Positions 15,653 to 21,722 of a stretch of DNA of 21,722 bases are shown here, piece after piece; the first letter of the stretch is position 1, and each line of letters begins with the position of its first letter. This DNA comes from Bipolaris cookei (lineage: Eukaryota > Ascomycota > Dothideomycetes > Pleosporales > Pleosporaceae). The stretch lies in contig NRSV01000162.1 in the NCBI GenBank assembly GCA_002286855.1, forward strand, positions 1 to 21,722. The letters are read 5' to 3'. The notes below the pieces were generated by a model. It worked only from the letters and a program-made list of their open reading frames with translations, was not told the origin of the DNA and made no database searches. Position numbers and translations under genes: made by a program.

Positions 15653-16586
15653 ATGTCTCAACAACACACCACTCAAACTTTCTATACTGAAGCAGATCTT
15701 CAGCTTGCTCTTTCTGATCACCAATCTCAACGTTTTAAAAGCCAAAGACGTGCTGCCTCTATCTACAACGTCCCACGAAGAACACTCCAGTGTAGAGAGA
15801 CGCTGGAACACGCTTTCGACGCGACTGCGAAGCGAACTCGAAGCGCCTAAATAAGCTAGAAGAGGAGGCTATAGTTAAGCGTATCCTTGAAGAGTCTGCG
15901 CGAGGATTTGCGCCTACAAAGGCCGACGTTTGAGCAATGGCTGATAAACTCCTGCATGAGCGGGAGAGTAACCCTACTGGCAAGAACTGGGTTGATAACT
16001 TTGTCAAGCGAACTCCTGAGCTCCGTACGCGCTAGATCCGTCCTTGTGATCACCAGCGAGCCACCTGCGAGGATACAGCGGCTATCCAGCGCTGGTTCGA
16101 CTTAGTCCAGACGACAAAGCAGAAGTGGGGTATTGTGGACGATAATATCTACAGCTTTGATGAAACTGGCTTTATGATGGGCAAGATTTTATCACAGTTA
16201 GTTATCACAGGCTCAGAAGGATATGGCAAAAAGAAGCGGATCCAGCCAGGCAACCGGGAGTAGGTTACTGTGATCCAAGGCGTGGGCGCGTCGGGTCGCC
16301 GGCTACTCTTCAAGAGGCTCTAAACGAATCAAATAAGCGTAAGAGCCGCAAGCGTCGATACGTACGGATAGAGGAGACTCTTACTGTAGGCGATATGCAA
16401 GAAGTATTAGCTGAACGGGCGGGTAGTAGTCGTGGTGGTGGTGAAAGTGCGTCGAAGAGGGTGCGAGGAGAGAGGCGGTGCGGGCGTTGCAAGCAGACTG
16501 GACACAACGCTCGTACCTGCGCAGTTGAGATAGATAGTGCAAGTGATAGCGGCGATTCTGATAATCAATTTGGTATATCGCGATAG
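15653..16586 (+). pseudogene. E3 transposase remnant
   Basis: It starts at ATG 15653 (MSQQHTTQTFYTEADLQLAL) with the psq-like HTH (RAASIYNVPRRTL). A frameshift follows near 15790. The second HTH (LNKLEEEAIVKRILEESARG ... NWVDNFVKRTPELR) carries a TGA in place of Arg near 15930 and ends in TAG at about 16033. The frame reaches the first DDE motif (SFDETGFMMG), meets TAG at 16262, and joins near 16300 to the C-terminal part (LNESNKRKSRKRRYVRIEE, then the knuckle CGRCKQTGHNARTC), ending at 16586. The second and third Asp are deleted. The tail is close to that of E1. Confidence 0.8.
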
Positions 16587-16619
16587 TTTATTGGCTGTGG
16601 TGAATGTGCGTAATATTTT

Positions 16620-16687
16620 CTCGACGTCGATGCGCCGGTGCAAAGTGGCGCGCTCGCTTGGGTGGCGCGCTCGCTTGTGAACTACGT
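16620..16687. repeat. E3 right terminal inverted repeat
   Basis: Inverted counterpart of the left end, longer because the AAGCGAGCGCGCCAC unit occurs twice. Confidence 0.78.
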
Positions 16688-16689
16688 TA

Positions 16690-16735
16690 ACGTGGTTTAC
16701 AAGCGAGCGCCGCACCCCACCAACTTCGCACACCT
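16690..16735. repeat. E4 left terminal inverted repeat
   Basis: Inverted match to the right end through CCCCACCAACTTCGC, with a single AAGCGAGCGCCGC unit. Confidence 0.8.
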
Positions 16736-17672
16736 TTACAAGCGTGTAGCTCCACCACATATAGATGGTTTTAATAGATATTAAGATAGTAGATTAATTG
16801 CTATCTAGAGTATCTTTTTTACATGTACGCGAGTTATGACCAGTCTCTTTGCATCTACTACAGCGCGTAAGAGCTCGGCGGCTGACACCTGATCGCTCTC
16901 CTCCTTGACGCTCCTCACAAATAATCTGCTCATCAGCCTCACGTTGAGCAAGTATGTCCTCTCCAGCTCCCTTAGTAAGGACTCCACGCTTCTGTATCCG
17001 CTTTTTTTTACGCTGTCTACGCTTTGTTGCTGCCTCATTAGTCTTCTCAAGGCTGGCGATCCAATCACGCATTAGCTCAGCAGAGAGTATCATTACTTCT
17101 GCCCCCTTCTTAAGCTAGCCAATCGCCGCAATAATCAGAGCTGGCGATGAGCTTTTGTGCTGTCAAACGCGATTACTTATCAGCGTTGATTGAGCTTCAA
17201 GCTCGCATGTATTGCCAGGCGTACGAGCCTGCCAGAGAGCTTCTGTAAGAGTAGCTGGAGGAGTAGCTGGAGGAGTAGGCGTACGCAGCTTTACGTCAAG
17301 CTTTGATAGAACAGCCTCTGGCTGGAGAAGGATACAAGGCCTGCCGGCCTCGGAAAAGTCGTTGGAGGAGATACTGGGCTGGCGTGAAAGATCGATCGAA
17401 TGCTGTCTTAAACGCTGGTAGAAACTCGAGCTTGGTGATGTGGTTGATATGGTTGCGTATCAGACTCTCGACCTCACGATTATACGCGCGCTTCAATGAC
17501 AAGAAGCAGCCCACATCAAGAGGCTGCAACAGGTGAGACGAGTGAGGCGGAATACAGAGCGTATAGATATCGTTCTCCTTGCAGAGCTCTTGGAACTCAA
17601 GTGACTGGTGGCTCTCATGGCCGTCAAGAATAAGCAGCCGGCGTGCCCCAATAACCTTGCCATTTGTATGTT

Positions 17673-17722
17673 TGACAAAGTGCTTTAGCCACTCAAATGA
17701 CAAAGTGCTTTAGCCACTCAAC
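17673..17722. repeat. 25-bp tandem duplication within E4
   Basis: The segment TGACAAAGTGCTTTAGCCAC plus five bases occurs twice in a row with a period of 25. Setting one copy aside restores the transposase frame between 17974 and 17703. Confidence 0.85.
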
Positions 17723-18171
17723 TCCTAGCTCATTAGTCGTCCAGCCGTTATCGCTCACTGCGATCGCCCAGTCGCGTGGGATCTCTGCCTCCTCATACCA
17801 GGCAGATAAGTGATACTTGCCAGTAAAGATCAGAAACGGTGGGATAGACCAGCCAGCTGCGTTAATCCCAGCGATAAACGTCACCCACTCTCGGCCACCT
17901 GGCTGGATAGCCTTTGGCCGGCTTCTTCTCTCTGACGCTGTAATGACAAGCTGAGTAGTAATCTTGCCCATCATAAAGCCAGCTTCGTCGAAGTTATAGA
18001 CGTCCTCGTTACAGATGCCATACTTGGCCTTCGTCTGCTCTACAAGCTCAAGCCAGCTCTTGATTAAGGCTGGATCTTCACATAGAGCTCTCTGCCTATC
18101 GTAGGCTCGATTGAAACATGTCGTAAGACTGTCTATACGCTTGACAAAGTTGCGCGGCCAGTGGACACCAA

Positions 18172-18196
18172 CCTGGCCAGCGCGGCGCTGGCCAGG
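18172..18196. repeat. 25-bp perfect palindrome in E4
   Basis: Arms CCTGGCCAGCGC and GCGCTGGCCAGG flank a single central G. It lies exactly where the transposase frame shifts. Confidence 0.8.
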
Positions 18197-18510
18197 AGTC
18201 TGTCAGCCATATTGCGCGCAGCAGCGTAGGTAGGCGAAAATCCACGTAGATCTAGATCAAGTATATGATCAACTATCACCTCCTCTTCTAGCTTAGTGAG
18301 CTTCTTTGAGTTGGGCTGGCAATCGCGTCGCGCAGGCTTGCCGACGCGTCGGCGACGGATCGTTCGTTCAGACACATTATAGATGGCAGCAGCACTACGA
18401 TTGCTCTGTATTTGACCAGACTTGATAGAAGAGATAGCAAGCTGAATATCTGATTCGTTCGAAACTAACTGACTAGCGCTACGTTGAGCCATTGTGTATT
18501 GAGATGAAAG

Positions 18511-18573
18511 AGGTGCGCGAAGTTGGTGGGGTGCGGCGCTTGCTTGTACGCGGCGCTCGCTTGTAAACCACGT
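18511..18573. repeat. E4 right terminal inverted repeat
   Basis: Inverted match to the left end, extended by a second, slightly diverged unit (AAGCAAGCGCCGC) next to AAGCGAGCGCCGC. Confidence 0.8.
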
Positions 18574-18614
18574 TATAGCTATTCCTTTTTTCTTGTTTAG
18601 GTGGGGCATCCGTA

Positions 18615-18664
18615 CCATGCCGGACGGGCCAATGCCCAGGACGGCTCAATGCCCGCTCCACCCC
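18615..18664. repeat. E5 left terminal inverted repeat
   Basis: Differs from the right end mainly by A/G transitions. Contains CCAATGCCC and TCAATGCCC as internal near-repeats. Confidence 0.85.
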
Positions 18665-19124
18665 ACCAACCACTACCAACACCACCAACCCAATCATGCG
18701 GTAACCACCCTGAGTTGAGCCTATTGACGCTGCGCTTGCAGCTATTGCTGCTTTAGAACCTGGCAAAAAAACTTGTATACACCTAAATCGCGAAAAAGCT
18801 TGGTGTTGATCGAAGAACGCTCCCGTGCCGCCACCAAGGTAAAACAGCTTTAGGCTACGTTGAGGCTCAAAATCGTCAGGCTCTCCACCCACAACAAGAG
18901 AAAGCTCTTATAGAATATATAGATCGACTTACTATACGCGGTACTGCACCTAACCGAGATCTTGTTCGGAGCTTTGCTTCAGAGATCGCGCAGAAAGAGA
19001 TTGGTTACCACTGGGTTGATCGCTTTGTTCAACGCTATCCAGATCTTCTCCAGGCAAAATAGGCCGCGCCAATGGATCGCAATCGCCACCGAGCTGATTC
19101 AGAACAGAAATAACGTCTATATTT

Positions 19125-19927
19125 AATAATAATAAATCCATTTAAAGTGCTGCCTGGTTCCTGTGAGGGTCTATGAACACTGAATGCTACAATGTGTATT
19201 GCGGGGCAAACGTGACCTAAGCGAACTTATGTCTAAAAACCTCCCGCGCCTGAGTATCCGTAGTCTCGTTCTTTTCTTTTGTCTCTTTCTTTATTTAACG
19301 GTGCTTCATTTAGACAAGGGAGCCGAAGTATGGTGCTGGAGTGATTAGTCCATCTCATAATCAGCTGTTGGTGTGGCTGTCCTTATCGGGAAGAGTTGGC
19401 TCTGTCCTGGTGCCATGGCCGCAGAGCTGAGGTGGGTAGGCCTCCCGACCGTTTTTTTCCTTTTTCGGCTATCATCAACTTGTGTCCTATGTTCGCTGCT
19501 TACTGTTGTAGAGCTTCCAAAGAAACTCAGGACAGGCGTGGTGGATCCTGCGGTTGGGGAGGCGCTGCGCTGTATCTGCGTAGTGCGCATGAGCAATTCT
19601 TGCTTTTTTTTCCTCATTCGCTTTCTGGAAGCTTTGGTGAGCTTTGCAGTATCTAGTCATCCAGGCCTTATGACCCTTTGACTTGCAGGCTGCACAGCTA
19701 GCTGCTTCGTCGCCCTTCGTTTTGCAGTCCCTTGTGGAATGGCTGCCTGCGCAGTGTCCGCAGATGCCCTTGGTCGCATTACACACAGATTGGCTGTGGC
19801 CCCATTTCCAGCACTTGAAGCACTGTCCGTCCGTGAGCGATACGTCCCACAGACGGACTGGAAGCCATTCCGCTCCAACCAGTATGCCTTCCCGCACTGC
19901 CCTAAGTTGGGATTTCTCTGTGCTGAC
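19125..19927 (-). mobile_element. ORF1-only LINE (half-LINE) inside E5
   Basis: It is flanked by the 11-bp duplication CGTCTATATTT (19114-19124 and 19928-19938). On the minus strand it holds the C-terminal half of an ORF1-type Gag, then about 220 bases with an AATAAA signal, then a short TTA-type trinucleotide tail at 19125-19135. No ORF2 sequence lies between ORF1 and the tail. It is therefore either a LINE with an internal ORF2 deletion or a member of an ORF1-only non-autonomous family, mobilised in trans. It is 5'-truncated at 19927. Confidence 0.8.
19345..19927 (-). pseudogene. LINE ORF1 (Gag-like) with three zinc knuckles, 5'-truncated
   Basis: The frame is open from the insertion edge; an internal ATG lies at 19897. 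It has GAEWLPVRLWDVSLTDG and then three successive knuckles: CFKCWKWGHSQSVC, CGHCAGSHSTRDC and CAACKSKGHKAWMTRYC. This pattern is typical of ORF1 proteins of fungal and insect I/Tad1-type LINEs, which bind element RNA. The first frame stops at 19487. A shift leads into an overlapping frame ending at 19345 with KRKKTVGRPTHLSSAA, which looks like the natural ORF1 C-terminus. The N-terminal half is lost to 5' truncation. Confidence 0.78.
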
Positions 19928-21501
19928 CGTCTATATTTTGAGCTTCTGCGCCAAAAATCGCCCAATATGAGATCAAGCCGCGCTATATATACAATATGTA
20001 TGAGAAGGGCTTCATGATTAGAGTCCAATCGCGCTCAACGAGGATCTTTTCTAAAGCCTCTCTTCAATCTGGATTAAGAAAGACTGTGATCCAAGATGGC
20101 AATCGAGAGTGGATTACGCTGATAGTTTGTATTTGTGCTAATGGATCTCATCTAGATCCGAGCATTATCTACTCAAGCCAATCTGGATCCATCCAAAACT
20201 CGTGGTTGCAAGGCTTTGATCCAGAGATCCACTCCGCCCGAATCGCCACATCGGCTGCTGGCTTGTCGAATAATGATATCGGGCTTCAGTGGCTCAAACA
20301 GGTATTCGATTCTGCCACTAAAGCAAAAGCTCGGTCGTCTTACCGATTGTTTTTCATAGATGGCCATCAATCTCACCTCACAATGGAGTTTATTGACTAT
20401 TGCGATCAGAATAAGGTCTTAATTGCAATATACCCACCTCATGCGACTCATACATTGCAGCCGCTCGACGTTGGGCTGTTTAAGCCGCTATCCACTGCCT
20501 ATTCGAACGAGCTATCGAGCTTCATGGATAGGTGCCAAGGGCTGCTACCTATCACCAAGTCCCATTTCTTCCCACTATTCTGGAACGCCTGGCAGGCATC
20601 ATTCAAGGAATTGACGATCCTCCGAGCCTTTGAAGCTACCGGTATATCGCCGTTCAATCCAGAAGTAATATTCCAGAAGTTTAAACCAGCGGCTTACCAC
20701 AGCGATAGCGATTCGTCCACGCTAAGCGCTTCAGATTGAAGAAAGATCCGAGAGCTAATTAATCGCGTGGTTGATCAAAGAGAGAGTAGAAAGATTTCCC
20801 AGCTTAACCGAACTATCATAAAGCTATCCACCCAATCAAAGCTCGACCAGCAAGAGATTCAAAAGTCACGAGGAGCTCTAATTGGTGAGCGTCAGCGGAA
20901 GCAGCGCTCACAGCCTGGTGCGCTCGAGCTGCCCGAAGATTATCATGGTGGAGCTGATTTCTGGTCGCCGCGGAAGGTGCGAGAAGCTCGCAGCCTCTAC
21001 GAGCAGAAACAGCGTGATCGTGAGGTACTACAACATCAGAAAGCTATTAAAATTAAAGCTCGAGAGGAGGCGAAGCTGCTTAAAGCTCAAGAGCTTAATA
21101 CGCGGCGTCGCGCGCGAGCTGAGGCGAGACTACTGCGGGCGAAGCAGAAAGCTGATGAAGCTACTGAACGAGCTGCTCGCCAAGCTGCCCGTAGAGCTGC
21201 AAAACGACTAAAACAAGCTATTAGAACTTCCCAAAAGAGTAAGAAAAGAAGCTTTAAAGCCCGTACAAAACCAGGATCCAAAATAATAATTAGTAGTAGT
21301 TGTGATAGTGGTAAACAGCCACCTGATGGCTCAGCAGCTCGATGAACACTGCGATCGCGGAGCGGCCGCGATATCAAGTTACCAGCCAAGTATCGATAGA
21401 TGGATGATTGCAATACTATTCTAGTTTCTCAACACCAAGAAATCTCATAATAATAGCTATCTATTGCCGCTCTACAGCCTTGGTTTTGTGGTGGTTTTGA
21501 T

Positions 21502-21551
21502 GGGTCGGAGCGGGCATTGAGCCGTCCCGGGCATTGGCTCGTCCGGCACGG
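21502..21551. repeat. E5 right terminal inverted repeat
   Basis: Inverted counterpart of 18615-18664, adjacent to TA at 21552-21553. Confidence 0.85.
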
Positions 21552-21661
21552 TATTACGTAGTGTAGGTGGTCAATGCTGCAACACCATCTCGGAACGCAA
21601 CACCCGACTGCATCACCAAAACAGGAACCCACCAGTTTCAACGCGTAATATCTCCACAACC

Positions 21662-21722
21662 ATGACAGCTATTGCAAAAGCCATTGCAGATATCGATTTG
21701 CAAGATGCGGAAGGTCAACTTT
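21662..21722 (+). CDS. Start of another Fot1-like transposase, cut by the window edge
   Basis: An ATG at 21662 opens MTAIAKAIADIDLQDAEGQL and runs off the right edge. The pattern of Met, an Ile/Ala-rich helix and an acidic turn resembles the first residues of Fot1/pogo proteins such as E2 here. Only 20 residues are visible, so the assignment is tentative. Left of it, after the TA at 21552-21553, a new sequence starts (ACGTAGTGTAGGTGG from about 21556), which may be the terminal repeat of this sixth element. Where it begins cannot be fixed without its other end. Confidence 0.4.
   Translation, partial: MTAIAKAIADIDLQDAEGQL

Larger units (their letters stand above)
15589..16687 (+). mobile_element. 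Fot1/pogo-type DNA transposon, deleted and decayed (E3, family I)
   Basis: Inverted termini begin ACGTAGTTCACAAG, flanked by TA (15587-15588 and 16688-16689). Because LINE 2 inserted 13 bases into the left repeat and duplicated that sequence, the original left end is at 14783. The 1.1-kb body keeps the DNA-binding part, the start of the DDE domain and the C-terminal zinc knuckle; the rest of the DDE domain is deleted. Confidence 0.85.
16794..18492 (-). pseudogene. E4 transposase with zinc knuckle, frameshifted
   Basis: The start is at 18492 (MAQRSASQLVSNESDIQLAI). The psq-like HTH (RSAAAIYNVSERTIRRRRVG) and start of the second HTH come first, then a shift at a 25-bp palindrome (18172-18196). 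The middle frame has the first Asp (NFDEAGFMMG) and GWTTNELGVEWLKHF. A 25-bp tandem duplication (17673-17722) shifts the frame again. Next are LILDGHESH and LQPLDVGCF, with 35 residues between the Asp. A third shift lies near 17340, then EAVLSKLDVKLRTPTPP. Stops near 17170 and 17115 precede the tail (16794-17093), which carries a basic region and the knuckle CSRCKETGHNSRTC. Its order gives the intact layout of family I: HTH, HTH, DD35D, CCHC. Confidence 0.83.
16690..18573 (-). mobile_element. Fot1/pogo-type DNA transposon, full-length but frameshifted (E4, family I)
   Basis: It is 1884 bp with termini beginning ACGTGGTTTACAAGCGAG, flanked by TA at 16688-16689 (shared with E3) and 18574-18575. 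It is the only family I copy here that keeps all three DDE aspartates. The coding region is broken by at least three frameshifts and two stops. Confidence 0.88.
18719..21345 (+). pseudogene. E5 transposase, interrupted and catalytically altered
   Basis: The N-terminal part (PIDAALAAIAALEPG) has lost a clear start codon. A run of seven A near 18765 shifts the frame into the HTH (IAKKLGVDRRTL), then HPQQEKALIEYIDRLTIRG and YHWVDRFVQRYPDLL, with TAG near 19060. The LINE at 19125-19927 splits the gene between the DNA-binding and DDE parts. After a one-base loss near 19953 the DDE part follows: NMYEKGF (Tyr instead of the catalytic Asp), FIDGHQSH and LQPLDVGLF, 35 residues between the last two. 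A TGA at 20737-20739 replaces the Trp found in E2 (SASDWRK). The charged tail (DYHGGADFWSPRKVREAR, then Lys/Arg/Ala-rich helices) ends at 21345. Confidence 0.85.
18615..21551 (+). mobile_element. Fot1/pogo-type DNA transposon carrying a LINE (E5, family II)
   Basis: The termini begin CC(A/G)TGCCGGACG and are inverted over about 48 bases with about four transitions. TA flanks both ends (18613-18614 and 21552-21553). Total length is 2937 bp; without the 803-bp LINE and its 11-bp duplication it is 2123 bp, close to E2. The transposase is on the plus strand and clearly related to that of E2, though the terminal repeats differ. Confidence 0.88.

Noticed and set aside
19373..19970. Plus-strand open frames of 86-102 codons within the LINE in E5
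   Set aside because: The minus strand encodes three zinc knuckles in order; the plus frames are shadows.
1..21722. CRISPR arrays, operons, bacterial promoters, riboswitches
   Set aside because: The content is eukaryotic mobile DNA. No regularly spaced repeats, Shine-Dalgarno-led genes or such elements were seen.

Overview
This window is a repeat island from a filamentous fungus, most likely an ascomycete (Pezizomycotina). The evidence is the mix of element types (Ty1/copia with initiator-tRNA half priming, a Ty3/gypsy element with Tf1-like self-priming geometry, Fot1/pogo DNA transposons and LINEs with trinucleotide tails) and many isolated TAG stop codons of the kind left by C-to-T mutation at CpA. 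I find no host gene, tRNA, rRNA or CRISPR array. Almost every base outside short spacers belongs to a mobile element or its remains.

Left half (1-10788): a nested stack of minus-strand LTR retrotransposons. A LINE 3' end (1-468) abuts a copia element, 'copia B' (469-2943: LTR, gag, protease), which is split by two solo LTRs (1534-1989 and 2255-2477), each with a 5-bp target duplication. Copia B breaks the gag of a Ty3/gypsy-like element (2944-4021, LTR 3834-4021). That element abuts the 3' end of 'copia C' (4022-7763: gag, partial integrase, RT lacking its catalytic core, RNase H). Copia C lies in the integrase-RT linker of 'copia D' (7764-10788: gag, protease, integrase, 5' LTR). The copia D integrase is itself split by a 135-bp insert at 8392-8526. 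If this reading is right, elements get younger toward the left.

Right half (10789-21722): a run of Fot1/pogo-type elements inserted at TA. Family I (E1 10944-11912, E3 15589-16687, E4 16690-18573) has ACGTGG/ACGTAG-type termini and a transposase ending in a CCHC zinc knuckle; all three copies are broken. Family II (E2 12452-14567, E5 18615-21551) has a longer transposase with a charged C-terminal tail. E2 has perfect 49-bp inverted repeats and one in-frame stop. E5 has lost its first catalytic aspartate and carries an 803-bp ORF1-only LINE. A further transposase begins at the right edge (21662). A second LINE 3' fragment (14796-15586) landed inside the left terminal repeat of E3. A solo copy of the copia D LTR lies at 11969-12095.

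No set of genes here works together as a host pathway. The content is transposition machinery in successive stages of decay, and the order of insertion can be read from interrupted frames and target duplications.
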